A stretch of 64,000 bases of DNA from Spirochaetales bacterium (GTDB taxonomy: Bacteria > Spirochaetota > Leptospiria > Leptospirales > Leptonemataceae), in the NCBI GenBank assembly GCA_015075425.1, contig JABTUL010000001.1, positions 1,922,001-1,986,000 on the forward strand, read 5' to 3'. The notes beneath the pieces are model-generated. The model was not told the origin of the DNA and did no database searches. It saw nothing but the letters and a program-made list of their open reading frames with translations. The translations under genes and the position numbers were made by a program. Each line of letters starts with the position of its first letter. Position 1 is the first letter of the stretch. Below, piece by piece: positions 44,346-53,326 of the stretch.

Positions 44346-46105
44346 GTCCGGCTCATCTGGTTTTGCCAGAGAACAAAACGGAGGCTCTGCTCCTGTGGGT
44401 CGTAGCTTACAAAATCACTGACCGAATAGATGATGCGTCTGCTGCGATTGTAAATGCAGGTCTGCCCGGAAAGCCCTTGCATGCGTTCGGCGGATTTCTG
44501 GAATTCGGCCGCATCAATCTTTTGAGTCCCCTGTCCGTGCAGAACAAGAGCTGTCTCTCCGTGCGAATCGACATAGATCAAAAGATTGCGGGAAAGGGCA
44601 GAAAGGTCACTAAGCAGGTTGTCCAGTTGAAACTGGAAAGTGACCAGATGAACAAGAACCTCCTCTTCCTTGATTTGATCCTGTTCGATTTGTTCGCTCC
44701 AGCCGGCCAGTTTCTGAATGCTCTGCCGGTGCAAGGAAAGGGTTTCCACGAGCCCGGGGGCCACCAGAGAAAGGTTCAGGGATCGGATCAGGGCCATGCA
44801 GTTAAATGTGGCATCGATGAGATCCAGAAGCGTCTGCCCGGTCGGAAGTTTCAGATCACGAATTTTCAAGTAGTGGTAATTCCCGAACACGATTGCGGAA
44901 ACCAGAAACATGGTATTGCGAAAGGTTCTACTGAGCAGCCGCAGCAAATCTGCTCCCGGACTTTCACTTTCCAGCAATCGAAAGGCAGCGTACGGCCGGG
45001 CAATAGGCGCGGGGTACTCGGCCATCACGCGCTTGAGTTTGAGTTCGCTGCGGGAAGCATCAAAAGTACGGCGTGCCCGAGCCCGGAAAATGCGAGCCAT
45101 GGGATTGCCGTGCAGTGTATAGTTGGCCCAGGATAGATCCCCTTCCTTGTTGCGGGCCTCGCGACGTGCTTCATAAAGGGCCTCACCAATGGTCCTTTCA
45201 TCAAAAATGCCGCGGTAAAAATTGAGCGCGAATTTCAATGCGTGTTCGGAATCCCCGATTTCCCAGTTGGTATCGACATAGTTGCCGATACCAGCCCGCA
45301 GAAAGGCACGGGCCAGATCATCCGTGCGCGAACGATCCAGCGCGGTCGCAGGCTGACAGCCGTTAGAGAACACAAGAAAGGGACGTGATCCTGATTGTTC
45401 AATTTCCCGTGCACGCAGAATCTTACCATCCGCCAGCAGCCAGCCGGTAGCCCCGGATTCTTTATGGTATTTCACATGACCGCTGTAATGGATGACATCC
45501 CGTTCGCGGATGGCAGAAAGAAGTTGCAGGCGGGAAATCCGTCTACCACTCATGAGTTGCACGTCAATGAGATCGGGAGAGACTTCCGCATTGAGTGAAT
45601 CAAACAAGGACTCGCCCTCCAGGCGTGCCCAGGGTAAATCCTCTGTGGGATCCGCAAGAATCAGCACGCGGAGCTTTCGAGCCCCGGCCCGACTGCGCGA
45701 TTGACGAAACCCGCCGCTGTTCTTTCCCATAAAAAAACGATCAGAAAGAAAACCCGTACCATCATGCATGAGTTCCCAGGGCACCATCCCCAGATGCTCC
45801 GCGACGTGAAAAAAAAGAAAGCCGCGTTCCAGCTCAAGAAGACGCTTCTGCACCCGTTCGGGAAAAAATTGTCGATAAAAGGCCTCAGATGGCCGGGCCA
45901 GTTCCAGAGTGGCATCGTGGGGGGACTGGGTTCCTCTTTCCCGCTGCACGCGGGCTACTCTTTCGAGTTCGTTTAGATACTCAGCGATCAAATCATCGTC
46001 AACGTAGGATGTCAGATGGGCGTCCCGGCCGGGGATACGACCTTCCAGCACATTGAACACATTTGTGTGCCCCACGCGATCAATGAGTATATTTAGTATG
46101 TCCAC
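44342..46105 (-). CDS. CHAT-domain (caspase-like) protease
   Basis: The 587-residue protein has a CHAT domain at about residues 85-345. VPWELMHDGTGFLSDRF is typical of the N-terminal side. The catalytic dyad is His210 in VIHYSGH and Cys250 in LVFSNGCQPA, matching the HG/SAC positions of separase-like CHAT proteases, and the fold closes with WANYTLHGNP. The first 80 residues are helical. The last 240 residues are helical and unrecognised, possibly a target-sensing domain. CHAT proteins act as effectors in many bacterial conflict and signalling systems. It is first in the minus-strand run with the Cys-rich gene, Sua5-like, yebC and ruvCA. Confidence 0.82.
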   Translation of the reverse strand: MDILNILIDRVGHTNVFNVLEGRIPGRDAHLTSYVDDDLIAEYLNELERVARVQRERGTQSPHDATLELARPSEAFYRQFFPERVQKRLLELERGFLFFHVAEHLGMVPWELMHDGTGFLSDRFFMGKNSGGFRQSRSRAGARKLRVLILADPTEDLPWARLEGESLFDSLNAEVSPDLIDVQLMSGRRISRLQLLSAIRERDVIHYSGHVKYHKESGATGWLLADGKILRAREIEQSGSRPFLVFSNGCQPATALDRSRTDDLARAFLRAGIGNYVDTNWEIGDSEHALKFALNFYRGIFDERTIGEALYEARREARNKEGDLSWANYTLHGNPMARIFRARARRTFDASRSELKLKRVMAEYPAPIARPYAAFRLLESESPGADLLRLLSRTFRNTMFLVSAIVFGNYHYLKIRDLKLPTGQTLLDLIDATFNCMALIRSLNLSLVAPGLVETLSLHRQSIQKLAGWSEQIEQDQIKEEEVLVHLVTFQFQLDNLLSDLSALSRNLLIYVDSHGETALVLHGQGTQKIDAAEFQKSAERMQGLSGQTCIYNRSRRIIYSVSDFVSYDPQEQSLRFVLWQNQMSRT

Positions 46106-46189
46106 GTAAGAGCAAACTGTGGTTTCCCTCAGGGTTTGAAAGAACTTTTTTGCATGACTTCTGCCGGGCCGGGGATGGTCTTGTTATGA

Positions 46190-46468
46190 GTGGCGCAGAA
46201 AGAAACAGTCTATTTTTGTGTTTCCGGCCGGGTGCAGGGGGTTGGCTTTCGGGCTTTTGTAGAAAAGCAGGCCCGGCGCCTCAAACTCGGCGGCTACGTC
46301 CGCAATACAGCCGATGGGCGGGTCGAAGGCGTTGCCTGTGGCAGCCAGACAGACCTGAGTGAATTCAAAGAGCAACTGGAGCGGGGTCCCTCACTGGCCC
46401 ATGTAAGTGCTGTTACCATGCAGAGCGCGCCTCCTTTCGATGAACCGGATTTCCAGATCGTGCCTTGA
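46190..46468 (+). CDS. acyP: Acylphosphatase
   Basis: A 92-residue acylphosphatase, which hydrolyses carboxyl-phosphate bonds in small metabolites. FCVSGRVQGVGFRAFVEKQARRL carries the catalytic Arg and phosphate loop, GGYVRNTADGRVEGVA has the catalytic Asn, and the C-terminus is FQIVP. Start is GTG 46190. It overlaps the following sigma-54 activator gene by one base (TGATG). Confidence 0.94.
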   Translation: MAQKETVYFCVSGRVQGVGFRAFVEKQARRLKLGGYVRNTADGRVEGVACGSQTDLSEFKEQLERGPSLAHVSAVTMQSAPPFDEPDFQIVP

Positions 46469-48810
46469 TGGATCCCTTTCAATCTGTCCTCGCCTTCTCC
46501 GCTTTTTTCATTCCGCTGCCTGCCTGCTGGTTATTGCTGCGTAAAAGGGATCCTATCCGCTGGATTTTCCTTTTGCTCTCCCTGTCTCTTTCCCTGTTTG
46601 CCGCTGCAACGATCTGGCAAATTATGGCAGGTGAATGGTTCCTTTTGCTGTCCGGCCCGCTGCTCATTCATCTGGCCCATCTCTTTCCTGGACGCAGCAC
46701 CCTTCGTTTTCAGGAAAAAGAAAGGCGCAGACCCTTTTTTGTAGAATATGCACTGGTCTGGCTGACTGCCCTCATCCTCGGCAGCCTGCTTTACTTCTTT
46801 CAAGAATCGGTGCTGTGGATTTTGCGCCTGTTTCTTTTTTTATGCCTCCTCTTCGCCATTCGTGAGCAGCGCTACTTTTTGCGGGCAGGACACCAGGACC
46901 CGCGCAAGGCGTACTCAAGGTATCTGATTCTGGTGCTTGCTCTCATCCTTGTGTCCGGTGTGGTTTTTTTTATCGCTCATGAAACCGGTTTTCTGGAAAG
47001 TGCAGCACCGCTACCGGTGCTCCTTCTGTCCGCCTGCATAACCGTTGCTTTCATCCTGGACTATAGAGCGATTGCTTTTCGCGACATCCACTACCGGGCT
47101 GCCCTGCTGCTCATCATCAGCGGTCTTTTGCTTTTGCCGCTGTACTTTCTGATCACTTCCCTTCTTGGCGTAATGTATACGACAACGATCGGTCGCATAG
47201 GGCTCGTGCTCTGTCTGATCTTTATTGTGTTCCAGTTGCTACAGAATCAGCTTCTCCCGCTGGGCTACCGGCTTCTATTACCGCGACGCTCGCGCACGGA
47301 AGAAGTCTTAAAGCAATTTCGTCAGAGGATGGGAACCCTGCAATCAGAAAGTGTAGAGGCGGAGTTGCTCAAATTGCTTGATACTCTTTACGAACCGGCT
47401 TTTTTTGTTTGCTACCGCCACAAGGACGGACGCATGGTTCAGACCCGTGAGCTCACGCGATTGCCGCAGTCAGATCGCTTGCCGCCGGGTATGCTTTCAC
47501 CGGATCTTGTGCAATTGGTGCAGACTTACCCTCATCTTTTGATTTTTGATCTGCAAAGCCGCGCCAGAGAAGAGGGCGGGGAAGTTCAACTGGAGCTGGG
47601 CGCTCTGTCTGCTCTGGGAGCCGAATTCATTTTGATTATCGGTCAGGATGAACCCCTGACAGTTGTACTGGCAGGTCTTGCTCGTGACGGGCATCCCTTT
47701 GATCATTCCGATCTGGAACAGTTGCACAGTATCGAAACAGCAACGGCGCTGGCCATTCGCAACCACCGGCTGCTTTCTTCGGTAGAATCGCTAAAGCAAA
47801 GATTGCAGGAGGAGAATCAACGCATATCCAGTCAGTTGACCAGGAGCGCGAGCCTCCCCGCGGCACTGCGCAGCGCCGCTTTTGTTTTTGCGCCGGATGG
47901 CCCCATGCAAAGCATCATGGCAGAGCTGGAACGGTTGGCGGCGCAGAATTCTCCCCTGCTTCTCTCCGGAGAAACAGGCACAGGCAAGGAACAGCTGGCC
48001 CGATTTGTACATATGGAATCGGCTCGAAGCGGGCAATGGGTGGCCATCAATTGCGCTGCTCTGCCGGCCGATCTACTCGAGAATGAGCTCTTTGGCCATG
48101 AGCGCGGAGCCTATACCGGCGCGTCTGAAGACCGCAGCGGGCTTGTGGAACGGGCCAGCGGCGGAACCCTGTTCCTTGATGAAATCAGTGAAATGCCGCT
48201 GGGCGGGCAGGCCAAGCTTCTGCGGCTGGTGCAGGAGGGAGAATACGAACGACTCGGAGGCAGCGCAGTGCAAAAATCCACAGCCCGACTCGTATTCGCC
48301 ACCAACCGGGATCTGGCAATGGAAGTAAAGGAGGGCCGATTCCGCGAAGACCTTTACTATCGAATTGCGGCCTTTGAAGTACGTATCCCGCCTCTGCGCA
48401 AAAGGGGAAAGGATCTTTCTTTGCTGATCGATCATTTTTTGCTCATTTACTCGGAAGAACTCGGACGCAACAAACCCGAACTCACTACGGAAACACGCTC
48501 CATGCTTCTGGAATACAACTGGCCCGGCAATGTTCGGGAACTGGAAAATATTCTGCTGCGCACACTGGTCCTTGCTCGGAGCGACCGGCTCACTCCCGCA
48601 GACCTGCCGGTCGCTTTTTCCGCCGGAAGTGATTTTGAAGAAAAAAAAGAAAGGCTGGCCCGACTGGAAAAAGAGCGGGAAAACCTGGAAAAGGAAATGC
48701 TACTCCAGGCACTGGAGGAAGCCGGGGGAAATCAGCGCGAAGCGGCGCGCCTGCTCAATATCTCTCGCGGCGCTCTGCAATACAGATTAAAAAATGCCGG
48801 CATCGGCTGA
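46468..48810 (+). CDS. Membrane sigma-54-dependent activator (AAA+)
   Basis: The 780-residue protein has about eight hydrophobic helices (residues 10-270), a GAF-like region (about 290-430), a sigma-54 AAA+ domain and a C-terminal Fis-type HTH. Walker A is SGETGTGKE (about 499-506), the sigma-54 contact motif GAYTGA is intact near 547, and NWPGNVRELEN near 685 marks the R-finger region; the HTH is REAARLLNISRGALQYRLK. A membrane sensor fused directly to the AAA+ activator is uncommon, since most such activators are cytoplasmic response regulators. The start is ATG 46468. A second activator gene overlaps its end by 17 bases. Confidence 0.9.
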   Translation: MDPFQSVLAFSAFFIPLPACWLLLRKRDPIRWIFLLLSLSLSLFAAATIWQIMAGEWFLLLSGPLLIHLAHLFPGRSTLRFQEKERRRPFFVEYALVWLTALILGSLLYFFQESVLWILRLFLFLCLLFAIREQRYFLRAGHQDPRKAYSRYLILVLALILVSGVVFFIAHETGFLESAAPLPVLLLSACITVAFILDYRAIAFRDIHYRAALLLIISGLLLLPLYFLITSLLGVMYTTTIGRIGLVLCLIFIVFQLLQNQLLPLGYRLLLPRRSRTEEVLKQFRQRMGTLQSESVEAELLKLLDTLYEPAFFVCYRHKDGRMVQTRELTRLPQSDRLPPGMLSPDLVQLVQTYPHLLIFDLQSRAREEGGEVQLELGALSALGAEFILIIGQDEPLTVVLAGLARDGHPFDHSDLEQLHSIETATALAIRNHRLLSSVESLKQRLQEENQRISSQLTRSASLPAALRSAAFVFAPDGPMQSIMAELERLAAQNSPLLLSGETGTGKEQLARFVHMESARSGQWVAINCAALPADLLENELFGHERGAYTGASEDRSGLVERASGGTLFLDEISEMPLGGQAKLLRLVQEGEYERLGGSAVQKSTARLVFATNRDLAMEVKEGRFREDLYYRIAAFEVRIPPLRKRGKDLSLLIDHFLLIYSEELGRNKPELTTETRSMLLEYNWPGNVRELENILLRTLVLARSDRLTPADLPVAFSAGSDFEEKKERLARLEKERENLEKEMLLQALEEAGGNQREAARLLNISRGALQYRLKNAGIG

Positions 48811-49954
48811 TGGATGGCTGATGGAAGGCAATCTCAAAAAGCTTCTGGATGAGCACATTATTTCACGAAAGCAGTACCGGGAATTGCGCGCAATGCGATT
48901 GCGCACGCCAGAGGAGGTGCTCGATGCGCTGAAAGCTCAGGCCATCATAGACCCTGTTGAAAAAAAGGAAGTGGAGGCATTGATCCGGGGTACGGGTCCC
49001 TTAGCATTTCCAGAAAGCAAAAGCCCGCTCCTGCGGGCGCTTTTTTCGGAGGCCAGACAGGTTGCATCCAGCGATACAACAGTCCTTTTGCTCGGAGAAT
49101 CGGGGGTCGGAAAATCACGCCTGGCACGCTTTATCCATGAACACTCCGGGCGGCGCACTCATCCTTTTGTGACTGTTTCTTGTGGAAGTATTCCCGAAAC
49201 CCTGCTCGAATCGGAACTTTTTGGCGCAGAGAAAGGAGCCTATACCGGAGCTGTGCGCGACAGAGAAGGCAAATTCAAAACCGCAGATCCCGGTACTCTT
49301 TTTCTCGATGAAATCGGGGATGTGCCGCTTTCCGTGCAGGTAAAGTTACTTCGGGCCATTCAGGAGCGGCGGATTGAGCCACTGGGGAGCGACCGGGAAG
49401 TAGAAATCAATGTCCGCTTGATAGCAGCTACCAATCGCGACCTGGACAGTGCCGTGCGGACTGGCCATTTCCGCCAGGACCTGTACTACAGACTCAACGT
49501 GGTCCCTTTTACTCTACCGCCGCTGCGCGAGCGTGCTATGGATCTCCCCGACTTGATCGAATATTTCCTGGCGCAGCAAACAAAAAAACAGAGTCGTCCT
49601 TTTGAACTTCCGGGAGCGCTGAAGGAACATCTCCTTACCTGGAAATGGCCCGGAAACATCCGCGAGCTGGAAAACTGCATCGAACGCCTTTGTGTCCTCT
49701 GCCCCGATCACCTGCTGCGCTTTGAACATCTACCGCCCGCCATCCAGTCGGCGCCTGCCCTGGCTCCATCTTCTTCTGGCGCCCAGGGAACTCTGCAGGA
49801 GGCTGAAGCGGAGCTGCTTCGACAGGCCTTAAAAAAGACAGACGGGAATATCTCCGGGGCTGCCCGGCTTCTCGGAATTCATAGAAATTCTCTGGCCCGG
49901 AAGATGCGCCGGATGGGCCTGAGTCTGCGCCAGTTTCGAAATCGGGAGGGCTAA
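48794..49954 (+). CDS. Sigma-54-dependent activator (AAA+), cytoplasmic
   Basis: A 386-residue activator. Residues 1-70 are helical (LLDEHIISRKQYRELRAMRL...EVLDALKAQAIID) with no receiver, GAF or PAS domain, so the input is unclear. Walker A is LGESGVGKS (about 100-108), the GAYTGA motif near 149 is intact, and WPGNIRELEN and the C-terminal HTH (ISGAARLLGIHRNSLARKMRRMG) are present. ATG 48794 lies within the upstream gene; ATG 48821 is an alternative start. Both sigma-54 activators likely come from one transcript and may form a cascade or mixed complex. Confidence 0.88.
   Translation: MPASADGWLMEGNLKKLLDEHIISRKQYRELRAMRLRTPEEVLDALKAQAIIDPVEKKEVEALIRGTGPLAFPESKSPLLRALFSEARQVASSDTTVLLLGESGVGKSRLARFIHEHSGRRTHPFVTVSCGSIPETLLESELFGAEKGAYTGAVRDREGKFKTADPGTLFLDEIGDVPLSVQVKLLRAIQERRIEPLGSDREVEINVRLIAATNRDLDSAVRTGHFRQDLYYRLNVVPFTLPPLRERAMDLPDLIEYFLAQQTKKQSRPFELPGALKEHLLTWKWPGNIRELENCIERLCVLCPDHLLRFEHLPPAIQSAPALAPSSSGAQGTLQEAEAELLRQALKKTDGNISGAARLLGIHRNSLARKMRRMGLSLRQFRNREG
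49023..49046 (+). terminator. Intragenic terminator-like hairpin
   Basis: GCCCGC-TCCT-GCGGGC is followed by GC and six T residues inside the second sigma-54 activator's coding region (about codon 77-85). The form is that of an intrinsic terminator. It may be an attenuator or a coincidence of codon use. Confidence 0.3.
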
Positions 49955-50000
49955 CGGAAAATCGCTGCAAAAAGATGGGGGGGTCTCCGAAGAATAAAAC

Positions 50001-50756
50001 GTGCCCACTACCGTTGCAAACATTATCTCCCTCTGGGAAAAATACGCAAAAGAAGATTTTCATGAGCTCTCCGGCGTGTCGGCGGACGGAGAGGCGCGGG
50101 TCCTCTGCGCCCTGGCCGGCCTCGAGCGCGGAGAGCCCATGCCTCCTGAGCTTGCTCTTGACGGCAGTACTTTTGAAAATCTGGCCCGGGGCATGGAAGC
50201 CTACCATGCAGGTGACTACAGTCAGGCCACTGCCCTTCTTTATGCCCACCTGCATGAGAAAGAATACTTCAGCGAATGGATTTTAGACCGTTTCCTGCGC
50301 TGTGCAGAAGCCAGCGCCAACTACAAGGAACTTTACACCATTGCCTCCAAATACTCTTCCTGGCCTGGATATCAGGAGAAACTTGCCGGACCTCTTTTTT
50401 ACAGCGCCCATGCTCTGGGCAACCATGCGCGTGCCCTGAAAACTTTTGAAGAGCACCATCGCATACTCTCTACAACCGATGTTTTATTCAAAGTAGCCTG
50501 CTCATTGATTGCGCTCAAAGAGTATCGCCGGGCGGAAGCGTTGCTGCTCAAGCTTTATCAAAAAATCACCGGTCGCAGTTACGATCCGGATTTCAAGGCC
50601 CTGGAATCAACCTACGCACCACTCATTGCCCGGCTGCCGGATCTGATGAAAAAACAACTCAGTCCCAAAGAAAGCTGGCAGGTAGGTATGGCTTGCATAG
50701 TGAATCGTGACTACGATAAGGCTCTGTCCATTTTTAAGACTCTGGTGGCCGCCTGA
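50001..50756 (+). CDS. TPR-like helical protein
   Basis: A 251-residue helical protein starting at GTG 50001. It resembles degenerate TPRs: FENLARGMEAYHAGDYSQATALLYAHL, LFYSAHALGNHARALKTFEEHH, and MACIVNRDYDKALSIFKTLV. No signal peptide or membrane segment is present, so it should be cytoplasmic. It is last in the acyP/sigma-54 group, separated by 46 bases, and its 3' end overlaps the convergent small TPR gene by 23 bases. Partners are unknown. Confidence 0.72.
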   Translation: MPTTVANIISLWEKYAKEDFHELSGVSADGEARVLCALAGLERGEPMPPELALDGSTFENLARGMEAYHAGDYSQATALLYAHLHEKEYFSEWILDRFLRCAEASANYKELYTIASKYSSWPGYQEKLAGPLFYSAHALGNHARALKTFEEHHRILSTTDVLFKVACSLIALKEYRRAEALLLKLYQKITGRSYDPDFKALESTYAPLIARLPDLMKKQLSPKESWQVGMACIVNRDYDKALSIFKTLVAA

Positions 50757-50994
50757 GTCTCCTCTGTATCTGACTGCGAGCGTCTTTTAGACGCTGATTT
50801 AGCGGATCCAGACGGACGGCTTCCTCTATGGATTCAAGAGCCTCTGCAAGGCGACCCAGACCGTACAGCGCTGAGGCCCGCAGGCTGTAGTAGGAACGAT
50901 CCCGTGTCTCTACTATTTTAAGTTCTTCAAGAGCCTGGCCGTACTTGCGCTCACGTATCAAACTCTGAACGGCTGCCATGGCCGGTCTGACCAC
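50734..50994 (-). CDS. Small TPR protein
   Basis: An 86-residue protein with two TPRs (SLIRERKYGQALEELKIVETRD and YYSLRASALYGLGRLAEALESIEEAVRLDP) and a basic C-terminus. Start is GTG 50994 (ATG 50979 is also possible). It follows the SPFH genes by 17 bases and ends within the opposite-strand TPR-like gene. It may be an accessory factor of the SPFH/NfeD unit. Confidence 0.7.
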   Translation of the reverse strand: MVRPAMAAVQSLIRERKYGQALEELKIVETRDRSYYSLRASALYGLGRLAEALESIEEAVRLDPLNQRLKDARSQIQRRLRRPPES

Positions 50995-51011
50995 CGGCCG
51001 GGTCTGTTCCC

Positions 51012-51938
51012 TTACTTTTTTTTTAAGATCGTCTCGAGAGATGCCAGCACGTTACCGGGATTGGAAATATCCAGCGGTAAAATCAGGGATGTTTCTTTGC
51101 GACCCAGCAAACTGAACTTCTCCAGATAGTCGCGGGCAATGGAAAGACGCACGGCATCGGCACCACCCGGCTGACGAACGGCTTCTGCTATTTTACGCAC
51201 ACCTGCCGCCGTGGCCAGAGCAATACTGCGAATTTCCGCTGCCTCTCCCTCTGCTTCATTGATGCGCTTTTGCTTTTCACCCTCGGAGTGATTGATCAGT
51301 TCCTGCTTGAGACCTTCTGATTTGTTGATGGCTGCAAATTTATCCCCTTCCGACAGGGCGATGACCGCACGTTTATCACGCTCGGCCGTCATCTGCTTTT
51401 CCATTGATTCCACAACCGTTTTGGGCGGTGTAATATTCTGGATCTCATAACGAAGAACCTGAACTCCCCAGGGCTGGGCTGCCGCGCTCACCACGGAAAC
51501 AATCTGGGAATTGATCGACTCTCTTTCCTCAAACGTCTTATCCAGATCCAGGTGACCAAAAACAGAACGCATGGTGGTCTGTGAAAGCTGGATAAGCGCA
51601 TAACGATAGTCCGTTACGTTGTAGGCCGCCTTTTCTGACTCCATCACGCGCATATAGATCACGCCATCCACTCGTATTTGCACGTTATCACGGGTGATAC
51701 AGATCTGGGTGGGCACGTCAATGGCCTCTTCCTTCAGGGTCAATATGTAAGCCACCTTATCCATAAAGGGTACCAGCAGGTGGAAACCTGCACCCAGTGA
51801 TTTATGGTATTTGCCCCAGCGCTCCACAATATAAACGTCCTGCGCGGGAATAATTCGCACGGACCGAATGAATTTATAAGCAACATAGATAATGAGAATA
51901 CCCCAAATAATCCAGCCAAACGTGTCCAGAGTGCCCAT
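51012..51938 (-). CDS. SPFH/stomatin-family membrane protein (first paralogue)
   Basis: The 308-residue protein has one N-terminal transmembrane helix (WIIWGILIIYVAYKFI) followed by the band-7/SPFH domain (IIPAQDVYIVERWGKYHKSL, DKVAYILTLKEEAIDVPTQICITRDNV, PWGVQVLRYEIQNITPP) and a coiled-coil region with a KSEG/HSEGEKQKRINEAEGEA repeat. Stomatins and QmcA-type proteins form rings that organise membrane proteases. The gene shares one base with the next SPFH paralogue, and the NfeD gene upstream is its usual partner. Confidence 0.92.
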   Translation of the reverse strand: MGTLDTFGWIIWGILIIYVAYKFIRSVRIIPAQDVYIVERWGKYHKSLGAGFHLLVPFMDKVAYILTLKEEAIDVPTQICITRDNVQIRVDGVIYMRVMESEKAAYNVTDYRYALIQLSQTTMRSVFGHLDLDKTFEERESINSQIVSVVSAAAQPWGVQVLRYEIQNITPPKTVVESMEKQMTAERDKRAVIALSEGDKFAAINKSEGLKQELINHSEGEKQKRINEAEGEAAEIRSIALATAAGVRKIAEAVRQPGGADAVRLSIARDYLEKFSLLGRKETSLILPLDISNPGNVLASLETILKKK

Positions 51939-52864
51939 TATTTTGTACCTGCCTTAGTTTTCATGCCTTCCACCACATCGCTGACACCGCGGAACACACC
52001 ATCGATTCTGCCAATATCCAGGGGAACGACTGAGGTCTGAGCTTTAGCAACCACATGACCAAAGCGTTTAATGAATTCCTGGGCAATCTGTAAATTCAAA
52101 GCGTCCTCACCACCGGGAGCGTTCAAAGCCTGAGCTACCTCACGGATGCCCTCCGCCGTGGCTTCGGCCACCAGTTCTATAGCCCGGGCCGCACCTTCCG
52201 CCTCATTGATCCGTTTTTGCTTCTCACCTTCAGAGATATTGATGCTTTCCTGCTTGTTTCCTTCTGAGCGATTGATGGTCGCCGCACGCGCGCCTTCTGA
52301 ATGGGCAATCTCTGCCCGCTTATCGCGCTCGGCCTTCATTTGCTGCTCCATGGTATGAAGCACACCCTCAGTCGGAATGATATTGCGGATTTCATAACGA
52401 GTCACTTTGACTCCCCAGGGGTCACTGGCCGTATCCACAGACTTGATTACGGCATCGTTGATCTTCTCACGCTCGGAGAAGGTGTGGTCGAGATCCAGTT
52501 TACCCACTTCCGAACGCATGGAAGTCTGCGCCAGCTGAATGGCGGCGAAGCGATAGTTGTTGATCCCGTAACTGGCCTTGCGAGCGTCCATCACCCGTAT
52601 GTAGAGAATTCCATCAACTTCTACCTGAACGTTGTCGCGGGTGATACAAACTTGCGGCGGGACATCAATAACTTCCTCTTTGAGTGTATGCCTGTAGGCC
52701 ACGCGGTCAATGATGGGGACCAGGAAATGGAAGCCTGCTTCCAGGGTGCGTTTGTAATTACCGAGGCGCTCCTGGATGAATGCCTGCTGGTAGGGAACAA
52801 CGATAAATACGCGGCTGATGATCCACACCAGAATGACGAGAAAAATTGCACTTAAAAAGACCAT
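51938..52864 (-). CDS. SPFH/stomatin-family membrane protein (second paralogue)
   Basis: This paralogue of the downstream gene has the same layout: one transmembrane helix (FLSAIFLVILVWIISRVF), SPFH domain (VVPYQQAFIQERLGNYKRTL, DRVAYRHTLKEEVIDVPPQVCITRDNVQ) and a coiled coil with NRSEGNKQESINISEGEKQKR motifs. I take ATG 52864 as the start, with GGAG seven bases upstream; a GTG four codons earlier lacks an RBS. The close identity to the neighbour suggests duplication and a hetero-oligomeric ring. It is 308 residues long. Confidence 0.92.
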   Translation of the reverse strand: MVFLSAIFLVILVWIISRVFIVVPYQQAFIQERLGNYKRTLEAGFHFLVPIIDRVAYRHTLKEEVIDVPPQVCITRDNVQVEVDGILYIRVMDARKASYGINNYRFAAIQLAQTSMRSEVGKLDLDHTFSEREKINDAVIKSVDTASDPWGVKVTRYEIRNIIPTEGVLHTMEQQMKAERDKRAEIAHSEGARAATINRSEGNKQESINISEGEKQKRINEAEGAARAIELVAEATAEGIREVAQALNAPGGEDALNLQIAQEFIKRFGHVVAKAQTSVVPLDIGRIDGVFRGVSDVVEGMKTKAGTK

Positions 52865-52877
52865 GCGATACTCCACA

Positions 52878-52893
52878 GAGAGCGTACGCTCTC
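52878..52893. repeat. Perfect 16-bp palindrome GAGAGCGTACGCTCTC
   Basis: The sequence is its own reverse complement with no loop. It lies across the nfeD stop codon and 14 bases upstream of the SPFH start, so it could influence translation or be a protein-binding site in the DNA or mRNA. It may simply be chance. Confidence 0.5.
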
Positions 52894-53326
52894 AATGGCG
52901 GGAAACATGGAGGATGATATTATCGCGTCCAGTAATTTTTACTTTTTCTCCCGCAGCGATGGATTGCTCGGAGCGGGCTTTCCAGCTTGTGCCCTGAAAG
53001 CGCACCCTTCCCTCGCCGCCGGCTGGAATTTCTTCCAGTACCTCCACGATTTCACCGGTCAGACTTTCCTCCGGATGGCCGATTTCTTCCAGCGAGGGGA
53101 ACCAGTGGCGGAATTGACGCCGCAAAGCTAAAATCAAAAGCAGGGAAAGCACAGCCCAGACAAAGATCTGACTCTGCCAGGCGGGAAAAAAACCAAGGCT
53201 GATAAAAAGGGCCACGATCAGAGCGGCGGCACCAAAGAAAACGACAACCAGGCCCGGAACAATAAACTCAAGGACGATCAGGGCAACTCCCAGAAAAATC
53301 CAGATGTACAGAGCCAGTTCGGTCAT
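52892..53326 (-). CDS. NfeD-family membrane protein
   Basis: The 144-residue protein has two or three transmembrane helices ([40 protein letters not shown] and [17 protein letters not shown]) followed by an OB-fold domain ([45 protein letters not shown]), the NfeD short form. NfeD proteins work with SPFH partners, both of which are next to it. The start (ATG 53326) overlaps the ftsZ stop by four bases, so the SPFH unit is fused to the division operon. Confidence 0.92.
   Translation of the reverse strand: MTELALYIWIFLGVALIVLEFIVPGLVVVFFGAAALIVALFISLGFFPAWQSQIFVWAVLSLLLILALRRQFRHWFPSLEEIGHPEESLTGEIVEVLEEIPAGGEGRVRFQGTSWKARSEQSIAAGEKVKITGRDNIILHVSRH

Noticed and set aside
44363-45136. 257-codon plus-strand frame opposite the CHAT gene
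   Set aside because: The minus strand encodes the CHAT domain with catalytic His and Cys; the plus-strand product shows no family features.
46105-46190. Sigma-54 (-24/-12) promoter before acyP
   Set aside because: No GG-N10-GC element with the right spacing was found in the gap.
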